64,000 nucleotides of DNA. Source: Cinnamomum chago (taxonomy: Eukaryota; Streptophyta; Magnoliopsida; Laurales; Lauraceae). Position numbers and translations under genes: made by a program. The stretch lies in NCBI GenBank assembly GCA_038049695.1, contig CP142452.1, positions 93,193,501 to 93,257,500 on the forward strand. Reading direction: 5' to 3'. The first letter of the stretch is position 1. Every line of letters begins with the position of its first letter. Below the pieces are notes generated by a model. The model was not told the origin of the DNA. It searched no databases and worked only from the letters and a program-made list of their open reading frames with translations. Shown here piece after piece: positions 12,569 through 26,262 of this stretch.

Positions 12569-15101
12569 ACGGAAAAATTACCTAATACGCACGTGTTACG
12601 CGATCAAACACTTTAGTAAGTGGGGCACCAATTAGAGCAATTGAGTCCAATCTCCATTTGTTTTTACCTATTTGGCACATCGTCTGCGCCGACTTTATTT
12701 ACACTGAATAAGGTCGGCGATGACCCTATCCGCGAACCATATTTAAGGCTCATATCCCTGTTTCTTCTCATTCTTCTCTTCTCTTGTCCACCATACTGTC
12801 GAGACTGACCTTGGACCGGTGCCGAAGAGAGGTTGTTTCCATTTCCAGAACCACCAGCCTTCAAACTGAATTCCTCAACTGCTTCTCTTTGCTCTCATCG
12901 TCTTTTCCACTGTCCGTGATTTCTACTGACACTCCAGAGGTATTTATCTCTTTCCGTTTTTAAATCTTTGTCAATGTTTTTGTATTTTCCCTTCTTTTTG
13001 TTTTCTCTCCATCTCGCATATGATATCAAAGTGCATGGTAGGTTAGCTTCAACCTCTTTGTTCGATTTGTACATTGTTTGTTTGTATTGATTAGGGTTTG
13101 TAGATTCCAAATTTGGGGTATTTAGTTGAAAAGGACGATGGATGATTGGGGCTTGTTTCAACACTTTCAGAAAAGTTTGAGTGAGAGTTATTTTTGTTTT
13201 AACAGTTCCAAACTTGAGGATGTTATATGGCGTCAAATGCCACTAGTGGTTCATTTGTTCCTTTTTGTGTTTCCTCATTTTGACAATGTGAGTGGGTTCA
13301 TATGCTAAAATTAACCTCTCAAAATCTCTTCATAATAAGAGATAGATGGACCACTAGTAACCGTAGCCTGTAATGCATCAATTCATATGTGAAAAAAAAG
13401 AAGAAAGATCCCTATTCAAAAAACCACATCCACATGAGTGATTGAACCATATCATCTCCTCTTCAGGTAGAATGCGAATTGATGACACATTTGAACTACA
13501 GTACCCACCATCTATAAAAGAATTACACCACAGCATTTAATACTTAGAGCTTCATCAACCAATCGTCACCTCACTCCCCAATTAGATCATTAGAGTTTCA
13601 ATGGCTCTACACTATTAGTTATCTTGAAACTGGTACAATAAACTTTCTTTAGCAAATAACTAGGTGTGACATTTATATACTAACACAGTCTATATCCCCT
13701 ATCATTTCAAGAAATCAAGATGAATAACTATTTGTAAACTTGCAACCGATAATCTAGAATGTAAATAGAGAAATAAGAACAGATTTATGGTTTTAATTCA
13801 TCAGTGCTGGTTCTGTTCATTTTAAGCTTTCATTGCAGCTTGAATGACTGATATAATGGGTGTATTGTTTTGAGGGCAATTGAATGAATAGTTGGTTATA
13901 TGTTTTTGCTATTCTTTGGGTGGTGTGTAAATGTAGAAATGCAGTTTATGAGTTTTATTTGATGATTTGTGTTTTGTGCTTTATGGTGGAATAAATTTTA
14001 ATGTGGACATTATGTGGCTTGAGTACTTGATACAATGGGTGTTTTGTGTTTTAGGGCAATTGAATGGATGACTATATGTTTAGCTATTCCTTAGGTGATG
14101 TGGAAATATATAATGCAATTTTTTTTATCATTCAATGATTTGTGTTTTTGGTAGAATCAGTGTTGGTCTGTGCACTGTTTGGATTGATGAACAATTTCTT
14201 GACTGATTTTGTTCATTTCATATCTTCTTTGTGGCTTAAATGCTTGTTAGAATGGGTGTTTTTTTCTTTAGGATAATTGAATAGATAAATAGTTATATGT
14301 TTAGCCATTATGGAGTTATATCTTCTTTGTGCTATATGCGTTTTTCCAAATACGTTGTAATGTAACTTGTAATTGAAGTGATGCTGTCTGTGGATGTTGT
14401 GAATTTTTAACTATAAACGTACGAGATGTGCATAATTGTTTCTTAATTGTATATGAGATGTTGTTTGAAACTTTGAATGTCAATTGAATGTATGATTTGT
14501 TTGTGCTTGTATTTTAAATGCAACATTTATCTTTTTCTTGTTGTACACATAGTTGTATTATGATGTAAATGTCTTAGTTCCTGCATTTCATTCTTTTTTT
14601 TTTTTATACAGTGTCATTACTGACGCTGTAGCACTAAATTTTTTGAAAAAGTTACAACTTTTGGTTGAAAAATTAGGAAACCTGCGACAGTGATGACCTT
14701 ATTTTACACTACTAAGGTCATCACCGACCCTGTAATGGTTTCATTGAAGATGTTGCCTGGAAAAGTTACAACTTTTGCTTAAAAAAAAAAAGGAAACTTA
14801 TGTGAGTGGTGATCTTATTTTACACTACTAAGGTCATCACCGACACCGTAGCACTAAAAATACCTAAAAATGCATGGAAAAGTCACAACTTTTGGTTGAA
14901 AAATTAGGAAACTTGCGTCGGTGATGACCTTATTTTACATTGCTAAGGTCATCGCCGACTTTATTCAGTGTAAATAAGGCCAGCGCCGACGATGTGCCAA
15001 ATAGGAAAAAAAATGGAAATTGACCACAATTGTTCTAATTGATTCACCACCGGTTAAAGTGTTTGATTGCGTAACACGTGCGCATTAAGTATTTTTTCCG
15101 G
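12569..15101. mobile_element. Non-autonomous DNA transposon with long terminal inverted repeats
   Basis: The first about 165 bp (12569-12735) matches the reverse complement of the last about 165 bp (14935-15101). Shared blocks include the GCGCACGTGTTACGC region, the AATCAAACACTTTA region and the TATTTGGCACATCGTC region. The interior has no transposase. It carries a transcribed-gene-like leader near 12760-12960 without a coding exon I recognise, and a roughly 115-bp tandem repeat near its right end. Long TIRs suggest a Mutator-like element, but I could not find a convincing 9-bp target duplication. Confidence 0.7.
14608..14962. repeat. About 115-bp tandem repeat inside the long-TIR element
   Basis: Three to four copies, with the AAGGTCATCACCGAC block at about 14714, 14830 and 14945 (spacing 116 and 115 bp). 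Each unit itself contains a short inverted repeat around TGATGACCTTATTTTACACT, so single strands could form hairpins. The outermost unit merges into the right terminal inverted repeat. Confidence 0.7.
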
Positions 15102-16408
15102 TTAAATCCCCTTATATATATATAGACACACGCACACACACACACATATGAAGTGAAGTGGATTCGATTTCCAATTTCACTGTAAATTTCAAATTTGATT
15201 TTGACTCTTTTCATGTTGACCTCCTACTAATATCATTAATTAATCCTTCTATTAATATTAGCCATATTAATAACGTTCTTTTTACATACTCTTTTTTCTT
15301 CTATCTGTGTTTCTATTCATATCTCTATATTTTCTACCTTAAACGCCACAAGCCCTTTCCTCTTCTTCATCCTCTCTAATAAGTAACTCATTGATTTTTT
15401 TTATTAGGGTTACACTCTAAATTATTTCTATCGATTTTTTATTTTAAATCTTTATATTATAACTACCACTAATTATATTGCCTGTGCTCGGGAAGGGGGC
15501 TTTCGCGGGTAATGTACTGATAATAAAATGAGGGTGCAGGGAGTTTCGGTGCAGACGAATTCACCTAAATTCACCAAATCAATTGCGTTCTTTTGAAACC
15601 CATTTACTTACAGACGAGAACAAGTTGGATATTCTCAGGTCACTCTCAAAATTTGAATCTGGATTTTTCATGGACAACAGTCAAAGACCAAAATTAGAAT
15701 CTGGATCTCTTAATTGGACTTGATTCGGCTCTCAGGCCTGCAATCCCCTGTTGTATTATTAAATGGTCAATCAACGGTGGCAATCTTACTGTATCGAATA
15801 ATAATTTATATGTTAGATCATGTTAGGACTCTAAGAGGCTTGAATTTGCAAAAGGTAGGCCCCACCATGTTTTGGCAACTATATTATAATGGAGCGACAC
15901 TAGATTATAATTTTGTCCCAAGTATAATTCTAAGTATAACATTGGCCGGAAAAACATGATGAATATTTGAAGTTAGTGTTTTTAAAAAGATAACATAAAA
16001 AAAAAATATAGCGAGAAATTAAAAAAATAAATGAAAATAAAAATAAAATCAAGACATTAAATATGTATGTTTTCAAAGATATCAACTTGGGTTTTTACTT
16101 CGATTTCATTACAGGGAGATAAATTCAATTTTTTACTATAGATTTTATCGTGATAATATATTTTGAACAGCAAATTGAGATTATCAATGTGAGTGGATAT
16201 TATCACTTGCGTGCTTTTGAAGGCATCTACTCATACACAGGAAAAACTGATGTTTCGATGCAAGAGGATCCCCAGTTTCGTCCAAACAGGAGGGTAAACA
16301 GAGGACGCCACGCACGGGAGCAGAAAGGGGGTGGAGGAAAGAAAAAGTGATTATAATCTACAAACAAGGAGAAATAACATCTAATAAACATGTATTTGAT
16401 TATAAGCT
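15102..16408. other. Spacer downstream of TAR copy 2
   Basis: AT-rich sequence with a (CA)n run near 15126-15146. The part 15990-16130 repeats motifs found upstream of TAR copy 1 (8370-8460, 8640-8810), consistent with duplicated spacer. No gene recognised. Confidence 0.45.
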
Positions 16409-19400
16409 TCAAATACTTTTGATAGCCTCCTGTGCTACTAAAGCTTTAATTCGGTGCAAAAGCCAATCAAAGTCGTCTTGACTCTTGATTAAGCTTAGGC
16501 GTACATAGCGCTTAGAGGCTCCAAAAATACTACCCGTGCGACCAATGATGCCTGCACCACTCAGGACCCTCTCACAATCTTCATCTTCCTCCATCTCACA
16601 CTTCAACCAAGCATAGCCTGTCAAAAATTGCATAAGCTTTCAGCAATTTACACACAGAAAGTTGATCTTAACAAGAATAAAAACGTGCGCACACTCACAT
16701 ATGTGCATATCTAAGATGCTGAGTCATTAATAGAATTTACCTGGTGAAGGTTCTCTAATCCTCTGAAAAAAAGTACAGTACTGTGGAGCAATTTTTTGCA
16801 GGGAGAAACGTTTAGAGAGAGACAAGCTGGTGCTCAACTTTCGCCATCGGTCGCTCAGAGTTGTGTATCCAAATTGGAACATGTCTTTTCCTCCTCCTTG
16901 TAAGACCACTTTGAGAAGCTTCAAGGCTCTCAACTGGGATTCATGGGAAAATCCTATGGTGTTGATTGAGGTGTACTTTAACATTCTGTTGTACACTTCC
17001 TCATCTTTGATTAGTGCCCACCTGTGGATCAATATGAATTCTCTACATATATTAGCAGGCACGCGTGCCACCTTTTTCTGTAAAAAAATGAATAAATCTA
17101 GTCCCTTGCTAAAAGTTAACCAACAAGTATTGGTGTAGGGCTGTCCACGAGTCGAGCCAAGGCCTCACAAAATCCCAGCCCAATTAGGCTCAATCGATAC
17201 AAAATGCCAGCCCCATCGACCTTTCGAACCATCCCACGTAGAACTCGGTCTCATCCATTTTAAGCAGAATGAATATCTTGAAGAGAGTTTGCCTTGAGGC
17301 TGGTAATGTTTAGCATTTGATGATTACTCATAAGCCATCTATAATTGTTGGCGTGTAAAACCTCAATCATTGGATTGTATTGTATTTAAAGAGTTTTCCA
17401 TATCAATAGTTCTGTTGAAGCTCTGTTTGTTCACCACATGGGTGGCATGTATTATTAGTACTAAAACAACAAACAGTATCTGTTCAGGGGATGAAAGTTA
17501 GCATGAGTGTTACCCAAATCGGGTGCCGGCATGGCCAGTGATCTTAGAAAGTGTAAAGAGCATGATTTCTTCATCCACCATAGATGGGATTGCCGTGAAA
17601 TGAGGCCAGTAGTAAGCATGATCGTGAATTGCTTTGGCAAATGGGCCTCGAATAACAGGATGCCGTAGTAGACCATCAGGATTGTTTGGGGAAGTCACAA
17701 ACTCAATGAAGTTGAGAGGAGAATCAGATGTATTCTTCCATTGGAATGCATCTCCCTCCCACTCATAGTCCTCCGATTTGAAAAAGTTGGTCTGGGTTTC
17801 ATATGCCTGTACATAAACAATAACAGTGTGTGTAGTCTAACACATATAATGGACAAAGATATTTGTAAAAAAGATCTCTCATGTTAATCATCCAAAACGC
17901 TACAAGTGTTCGATGTAAGTTTTTTACTGAAATGTATTATAATGTGTTGATATGTGGCTAGCTTTTAGCTACGCATTGATCGCATGAATTCCTATGTGAA
18001 GAAGGTATTGAGTTTAGTACACACAAGTGGAGCAAGATACCTCTTCAAGACTGATACTTGTAAATTAGTTCTTTCTTTTCCACCCTTTGTATATATTATC
18101 TCTTTAAAATGATTTAGGGTATTCATGATGCAATCATACATTGTGAACATGAATATAAAGATATAGGGCACTCTCTCATATAGGGTACAACGTTTTTCAT
18201 GGGGATTATGAGATTGTCATAATATACTTGGGTAGAGAAAATGTATATTCATTCAGCCTATTCAATCATGAGATCACAAATTAACATACACTTGAGACAA
18301 GCTTTAGTATTGGACAAAGGCACCAAATTAAAAGCAATTAGTTGCATTACTAACCCCATAATAAGGAGCTGCAGCTACGACATGTGCTGGTGATGAAGTA
18401 TTATAAGCAAGGGCATGTACTGCTGCATTGAGTAGTTGTGTGGATCCATCTCCAAATAGAATGAATTTTCCTGTTTCATTTGCGTTTCTAATGACCGAAT
18501 GCAGCTTTCTGATGTGCTTCTGAAGCTCAATAGAGAGCATAGTACCCTTAGTTATCTGATAACTCATCCGGTGCCATCCACTCACCATAACTGCACTACT
18601 CTCTGCTCTTTGCATCCAAAAAGGCTCCAAGAACAAGGGATCTCCACTGCAATGGTATTAAAAGTGAGATAAATACAAGATGCACATTTAGCATAAAAAA
18701 AACATTTCAATTACAGTAAAACAAGGGACTTCAAACTTTGGTATTCTTTTGGGCACCCTTTTAAAAGCACAACATTCCATTCAATCTAAGTTCTGTAAAC
18801 AAAAGAAGATCTAAGATGACACTGATCCAAGCAACTTGAAAAAATAAAAAAACAAAAACGAGCATCAAAACTAGAATGAAGAAAAAATAAAGAGCCATTA
18901 ATCCTTTTAAAGATGATGCAGCACTCAAAATCATGTTAGATTTTATTGTGTCAGTTCTCTGCATAGGCTGAGCCACTTTCTAGTTGGCAATGAACTTCAC
19001 CATACAAATTAAGCCAAACTTCATCTATTATGAAACATGCTTATCCCGTCTTGCACTTCCATAGGTGATGGTCCATGACGGGCCGCACCGCACTTGTTAT
19101 CAATTGTCCATCACTTGATCAAAGTTGTGTAGTTTGCTAATAAGGCCTTCAAACTGGGAAGAGATCATTCGAACAATTTTTAGTTCAATTCACAAACTAA
19201 TAGCAAACTATTCTCATAAACTTCACTAAGTTGAATAAGTATAAATCCATCCGTGGAGCTTATCTAACAATCCAAACCACTCAAGAGCACTGCACCCCCT
19301 TGTATTTACACTTGCCCATGTCCAACTACAGTAAGAGTTGGCTCTGATCACCAGTAAAACATGCATTAAACTTTGGTTTTTATTTCGACCAAACACGATC

Positions 19401-21072
19401 AATCAAGCCCAACTCTGGTTACAAAAAACATCTGGCCCAACAAATATTATTTTGAGTGGTTTGGTTTTAAATGTAAATTCAAGTGATTAACTCATTTTAG
19501 CCTGGATGCCATATGAATTAGTTCATCAGTCGAACTGGAACTCTAAATTAGACGAATTAAAATGTGAATCAATTGAACCTACTCTATTGAATTTTCCAAT
19601 CATGGGCCATTTAAAGACTCTAGTCTAATTAACAAGAGCTAATTAAACTAAAGTCTAAAATTAAAGATTTGATTTTTAAGTTTTAATTTACAATTAGTTT
19701 GTTTGGTAAATTATTAAAAAACTCTTATTTCATGAGGTAATCGGGGTCCTCCTTGTAAAAATCACAAAGGGTTTTGATATATTAACCCTTCTTAAAAACT
19801 ATTTTCCCAATTTCATGACTGGAGTTTAAACAATGTCAACAAAGTCGCTTGACTTTGGTCAACAATTTTTTTAGACTTTTTTTTGTCCCCATGTATGTAA
19901 TAGAAATTGATAGATCCCATGATATCATAGGATTATCCCATGATATCATGATTTTTATGCAGCATCTGCAAGATAAACTTTCTCGAATGACAGAGCTTGA
20001 GAAATGGTGATAAGATGTGTATTTACTTTTTCCATGATATTAATTTTTGTGTTCTATAAAAAATCATAAAAAATAAACCTAATTAGTGGATGCAGGAAGT
20101 GTATTATAAAAAAAAACTGATAAAAATCCCATGATATCATGGAATTTGGACATAATAGTTTTTAAAAAATGTTCACCAGAGCCAAGTGACTAGTGACATT
20201 ATCTGAGTTTAAACCATTAAATATGAAAAACTGATTTTAAAGAGGATTAATATGTCAAAACCCCAAATTACAATATCAAACCCCATTTATTTGTGTCATT
20301 TAAAAATCTTATTAGTTAAATTTCATGTAAAATACTTATAAATTTTGCATTGTCCACCTCCATGAACTTTAACTTAAAAAACTATAAAAAAAAAATGACA
20401 GTCCCCGTTAACTTTTTTTCAGAGAAAAAATCTTTAATTTGTCAATGAGCTTTCAAAAATACCAATCTTTCAAAAAAAAAAGAAAAAAAAAAAGAGCTCT
20501 AAAAATAGAAAAGCAATTATACGTTTTCATGCTCAAATATGTTAATGAGCTCTTAAAATAAAAAAATTCTAAAACTCATAAGACGAATTAATCCAATTCC
20601 AAAACACAGTCGGTCTTTTTTTCCATTTGTTGATAAGCCCCAATCGTTCTGAATCTAAACCCCATACTTTCAAGCGTTCCAATCTGCGGCTCGGATCATC
20701 CAACCACGAGAAGGCCCAGAAGATGAACGCTCATGATCTCTCGCACATGAATAAGAGAACGTACCTGTCAGCGTCTGCAGAACAATCGGGCAATAATTCG
20801 GAGCAGTCGGAGCCGCCATAACAGGCATAGCATTCGCAGGCGGGCGCTCCTTGTGAGGATCCGAATCCGATGCCATCTAAGAAGGCCCGGCCGTGACCCG
20901 AGCAGGAAAGAGATGCTACTGCTTCTGCCTCCAACGCAGCTGTTCGGGTCCAAGTGAGGCGATCCGACTGGCGGCCGAAGGAAAGGTAGAGAAGGAAGAG
21001 ATTGAGAGAGAGGGAGCAAGAGAAAAAGAAGAAAAGACACTTGGAGGAGGAGCCTTGAATCTTATTACCCAT
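16409..21072 (-). CDS. Alliinase/TAR-family PLP enzyme, copy 2
   Basis: Five minus-strand exons: 21072-20765, 18646-18355, 17806-17514, 17021-16741 and 16617-16409. GT...AG borders hold throughout and the sum is 1383 nt (460 aa plus stop). Exons 3, 4 and 5 have exactly the lengths of copy 1 (293, 281, 209 nt). The N-terminus (residues about 11-32) is hydrophobic and is followed by the six-cysteine EGF_alliinase module. The Alliinase_C part shows GDGSTQLLNAAVHAL, TSPNNPDG (residues 238-245), DHAYYW (262-267) and SKITGHAGTRFG with the predicted PLP lysine at 288. No frameshift or lost catalytic motif is visible. It is very close to copy 3 and less so to copy 1. Activity toward tryptophan or cysteine sulfoxides cannot be decided from sequence. 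Confidence 0.9.
19768..20264. mobile_element. MITE with long TIRs in intron 1 of TAR copy 2
   Basis: The left end (from 19768, GGGTTTTGATATATTAA) matches the reverse complement of the right end (TTAATATGTCAAAACCCC, to 20264). Similarity continues inward for about 95 bp to the TTGACTTTGGTCAAC / AGAGCCAAGTGACT blocks. The centre is AT-rich, with several copies of the palindrome ATGATATCAT. A related, less complete copy lies at about 37655-38105. Confidence 0.65.
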
Positions 21073-22854
21073 TTCTTTTCTTTCCTTGTGTCTGATACTC
21101 TTTGATTCTCTCCACTACTATTTATTCTCTACATCCTTGCACCCTGTCTGATGATTCTCTCCACTCTTACTGGTGACTCTGAGCTATGCATATGACGTCC
21201 CAATCTCATTTCATTTCTTTTCTTTCTTTGTTTTATCATAAGACTTTTGCTGGTAAAGTGGGTGTCTGGAGGAGTAGTCAAAATGGCCGCAGGAAGCAAC
21301 GTTTTCAACATGGTCACTGATGGTGTCTTTTCTTTCCAACAGGACCGCCAATATAGGTTGAGTACACGGATTTGCTCGTGGTCTTTATCCAAAATGCATT
21401 ATATATCAATAGAGTACTTAGTCCTATTTATATGCCGATGATCTTTTTCATTTTTAGCTGACGTGGGATTTTGGTTGCTCCCCAAGAAGATACTCGTGGC
21501 AAGAAATTTCCAATAACTGAAAGATAAATTACTGGACAAGTGGGCTGAGGCCTGGCCCACTTAGCTTGAAATGGAAGCAGTAAAAAAGAAAGTTTTGTAG
21601 GATTGTACTAGCTGTATATAGAAGATGCATTGCATTTGCAATCTTCTCCCATTCTTTCTAAACTGATTTTAGGTTCACTTGTCTAATCATTTGAAGAAAA
21701 AGGAGACTAGTAGCTTTAGTCTTTGTTTGCTACCATAGATTTCACAGTCCTAGAGCAGTTGATGATATATGACAAACTTTATTCATTTTTAAGATGCATA
21801 AATACTAAAGTCGTCTTCCATCTAATAGGAAATGAGACCCACCCTAAGAGCTAAGATAAATACTAAATTCTTGTAATCGGCCCCAATACGGGTTCACTAT
21901 TATGAATTAGAACATGAGGCCCACAGTTGGGAATTATAAGGCAGGCCAACCTATAGATATTTGACTCACATAGGAGTTATGGAACCCACTTTTAGGAATT
22001 AGAAAACAAAGCCTATGTTTATAGGAATTAAAAAAAATGGGACCCACCTTCCAAAGCTTGTCACATTCAAGCAACTGTTCAGAGATGATGAACTGATTTC
22101 TTTGCATCGTTCATGTATTTAGACTATTGAACTTTTCTAGATGCCCAAAAGTCTTCCAAAATTTCAATGTTGGAAATTTTTTGTACTCACTGACAATTTG
22201 GGTAAGATTTTTCATAAGTAGAAACACCTAAGATCTGGGCCGTGTTATACCAGTGGTTTTACATTCAGGGGCATACTTTCAACTTGAGGGGATCGAATCA
22301 CTTGCACTTGCACCCCTGTGACCGCACCTGCACTCCTTCAACTCAGGAATTTTCTAAGTGAGAAACTAAGAGGTCTCAAACTCCAAATTTATCTTCTCTT
22401 TGAATTTGGGGGAGCCATAGAACCATAATAACCTGCCACGTTACTATTTTATGTTCTGACGAATTTATCAATCAGCAGGAAACTTGAGGAAAGAGATTTC
22501 TTGCATGCATACATATAACGTAGCGTTTTGAATCAAGATGCTCATTTCTTCTAACCATAGAAACCATTGAACTATGATTTTCATTAGAGAATGCTAGGTG
22601 ATATCATGGATGATGTACTTTAGTTGAATGTAAGATCCATAACTTTTGAGTTTTGACCAGTAAGGTTCAAAGATTGTTTCGTGTTGCTTCTATCCTTTGA
22701 CTATGAACACCACAAAGCCGCCCAGTTAGAATTTTTATTTACTTATAATTCTCCCTCGCAGGCATCATCATCAGGGGTTTGGTTTTATTTTTCTTGTTAA
22801 CGGCATTACATTTAATTTGAAATTTGGTCAAAAGGTCAAAATAAAAGGTGGGAA

Positions 22855-22886
<32 letters not shown>

Positions 22887-22998
22887 GAAAATGATTTCAA
22901 GTACATAGGGTGAAGTAAAAAAAAAAAGGAAAGTGTCCTCACCCTATGGTGAGTAATTGATGCACTTGAAACTTTCTCATATATATATATATATTTAT
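21073..22998. other. Upstream region of TAR copy 2
   Basis: Promoter-proximal sequence about 21230-21345 is homologous to 34670-34780 upstream of TAR copy 3. Sequence at about 22445-22640 is homologous to about 37450-37630, also upstream of copy 3, so the duplicated block reached at least 1.5 kb upstream. In copy 3 the two homologous parts are separated by the 35.0-37.4 kb array. A (TA)n tract lies at 22856-22877. No other gene seen. Confidence 0.5.
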
Positions 22999-23912
22999 AG
23001 CTCTCATAAGCTCAAGTTTAGGATAAGATAAGCTCAAGTGTGTGGTGGGACCCACATGAGGATGAGAATGAGGATGAGGGGATTTCAAAGACTCCCTTGA
23101 ATCCTCCTCTCTCCAAAAAATCAGCACCAACCATGATTTTTATTATCTCCATATGAGCCCAAAAGTTTAATGGTCAACAGTCCATTCAGATCGATACATA
23201 GTTGATCCAACGGTCTAATAAATTCAGATCTGACTAAAAGTTGGTGGACATGTGCAATTTAGGGGGAGGTCATGTGTTTGATCCTTTTGGATGGACCAAA
23301 AGTGGGCCCCGCAAGCATGAGCTTACGAAATTTTCTCTTAAGCTTGAGCTTAGGCTTGTGGGGCCCATCTTTGGTCCATCCAAATAAACCAAACACATGA
23401 CTTTCCTAAATTACACATGTCCACCAACTTTCGGTCAGATCCGAATTTATTGGACCGTTGGATTGACTATGTGTCAATCAAAATGGACCGTTGACCATTA
23501 AACTGAAAATGGACCATATAAGTAGGGCTCTTCTAAGCTGAAGCTTACTGTATCAGAAGCTGAAATAGTGCTGGTCCCACTAATTAAAGTCGATTATATC
23601 TATTTTTTATTTTTTGCATGATGGAATTGAAAAATCCAGTTTTGATTGGATTTATCTTGATTTTGGAGACGATAATCATGCAAAAAAACAATGACAATCG
23701 ACTTTGATTTATAGGACCAACACTGTTTCTAAACTGAAACAGTGTTGATTCCATAAATCATAGTCGACTATAACTTTTTTTAGCATGATGGAACTAAAAA
23801 AATTCATTTCTAATTGAATTTATCTTGATTTTGGAAACGATGATTTGAGGCAGTTTGTAATGGAGATGATGAAGTCAGCTTAAGATAACATAAGCTGCAT
23901 TTTAGGAGAGCC
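22999..23912. mobile_element. Composite palindromic fold-back element
   Basis: The ends are inverted repeats (GCTCTCATAAGC... at 23000 and ...TTAGGAGAGCC at 23912), both bordered by TA-rich sequence. The left 340 bp resembles the 33010-33389 element. From about 23341 to 23545 the same internal sequence runs back in the opposite orientation, forming a large palindrome centred near 23340. A second hairpin follows: about 23570-23615 matches the reverse complement of about 23695-23735, with a further partial copy to 23780. It looks like fold-back elements nested or duplicated head-to-head. Confidence 0.65.
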
Positions 23913-24809
23913 TATATATATATTGCGAAATTGCGAGAATCTGTTCGACGGTTATACGAGGCGTGTTAGCGAGGTTGAGTAGAGGACCATAAATCAGCTG
24001 ATTCTGAGAGGGTTATTGGCTTCTACTTTATCAGTCTATTTGCTTCTCTTTGAATGCATGGCTAGCAACATTTTTTATGTCCATTCTCACTTATGATATT
24101 TTTTTTACGATATATAAAATGGGCGTTCACAAATATATAAAAGGAATAGCTCGCACTACAGAAAGGAGAAAACACACAAGTATGAAGAGAAAGCCTACAC
24201 ATATGGAGAAAGTGGCATGCTAACAGAATGATCCATGAGCAGCAACTAAGCGATCTCTCGCTATCTTTTGATTGCCAAATTAGTGCAACATTTGGGCAAT
24301 GACCCACAACATTTGCGGCACTCATATGGAAAGCCTTAATAACTTCTTATATGCTAAAGGTACCACCACACTTAGTTATTCTTATATGTATTGTTTAACT
24401 TTTAATTATGTGCTTAGTGATGCAATCTTTTAAGAAGTCCTGCTAGCATAATAACACGCCTTTGTCACTATCATAATTATAAGTTGATTATATGAAATAC
24501 GGCATGTAAGAATGGTCCCGCGGCCTCACAATATAAAAATAAGGATTCTCCCTTTTATCAATAATAAAACAATAACCTATAATAGAGAAATAAAAATGTA
24601 GTACAGACTCTAGCACAACTTTGCCTACAACCGCAATAAGGAAGAAAGGAGGTTTTGATACGTTAGATATAAAAAGTCTCATTGGATGTATCAAGTTGGC
24701 AATTAAGGGGCGCATTGGAAGTGAAATAAAGCATGTAGGTGTACATGGACCGGTAATTTTACAAAATAAGATAAAAATTTGGTTGATTAGCTATCCTCCA
24801 CTGCTAGGT

Positions 24810-24842
<33 letters not shown>

Positions 24843-26262
24843 CTAATATTTAAAATGATCCATATATTCTTTGATGCACCCCCTCCCCCCTATCCAAAAC
24901 CCGCTAAGCACCAGTTTTGATGGTATGGTGGGCACCCCCACTTGGAGATAGGACGATCCAAATATTCTTTGATATCCCCTCACCCACTAAGCCTCAGTGC
25001 TTATGATGAGGTGAGCAGCCCACTTGGGGATGGGTGAGGGCCCTCTCAGCTATGTACTGTGATGAAACTTGAATCATCATCTTAACCACTTGATCAATGA
25101 CTGACAAGCTTTAAATGTCGAAAACGAATACATAGTTGATCCAACAATCCAATCCATTTGAATGGATGCAAACTTAGGATTAGAGACAATGCTGGGGGGT
25201 CATGTTTTATGGTCCACTCGGATGGATCATAATGTGCCCCCCCCGCCCCCCTAAATATTTAGGCACATGGTGCTCACCTTATCATGAGCATGGGTGCTCA
25301 GCGAAGGTTTCTTCTTCTTTGAGACAACATATATTAAAACAAGTTAATAATGTTTGAAATGCCACTTAATATCAACTTGACCACTGACTTTTATTCAGAC
25401 CAAACCAACCAAGTAGCTTGAAAATCCATTTAGGACTTCAAGTCACATGGTTGATTTAAATTTTTTAGATCAATACAAGTTGTTTTTAAAAAAATTAAAA
25501 AGTGACTTCTGCAATTGTTAAAAGAGGATTTTACTAGAAAAAACCCCTTAAATGGCTCACGCACAAATAAGGCGCACAAACAAGGACACCATAATTTCAA
25601 TTATACAGAAAATACCCTCCTGCCAATTTTAACTTCCTTTTTATCCCTTTTGACCGATCAAGGATATAGTTGCCCATGTCAATGGTGGGTTGGGCGAGAA
25701 AATGGAGCGGGAGAGAAGGAGAAAGAGAAAAAAAAAAAGAGAACAAAGAAGGCATGAGCGACAAGATTATTACTTAACTCTAGAACGAGTGACTAAAAAG
25801 GCTAAAAAGAAAATCAAATCGGCGGAAAGTCCTTTTCTGTGTAGTTGAGACTATGAAGTCCTTTTTCGTACAACAGCTATCTAATAGGTTTTTTCCCATC
25901 AAATTCTCTTGTAAAAAATATGGATAGTTATCGCCAAGTCTCTTGCTGGCAGCAATTATCAACAGCAACGTTGTACAGACCATATAAGATGTCTACTCAG
26001 ATTTCGTTGAATCCCATCAACATCTTGTGCCTTGGATTGAGATGTCCAAACCCGGCCCGGCCTGCCAGGAATTTAGCCTGGGCCCGGGCGTGCCTAGCGT
26101 GCTCTGTGTGCCGTTTTAATTTTTTTTAATTAATTTTTCCCCCTTTTGATATTAAAATTAAAAATCAGAACACAAGCATGAAAAAGGACAAAGATATTTA
26201 AGTGGTTTGGTCAAACTCGACCTACTCCACTGAGAACAACTAGCAACACCTCGTGCTATGCA
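23913..26262. other. Repeat-rich spacer between TAR copies 2 and 3
   Basis: Contains a 32-bp poly-T near 24810-24841 and a candidate inverted repeat between about 24985 and 25315 (TGCTTATGATGAGGTGAGCA versus the reverse complement near 25270-25300). It also has a GC-rich fragment at 26048-26100. No gene recognised. Confidence 0.45.
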
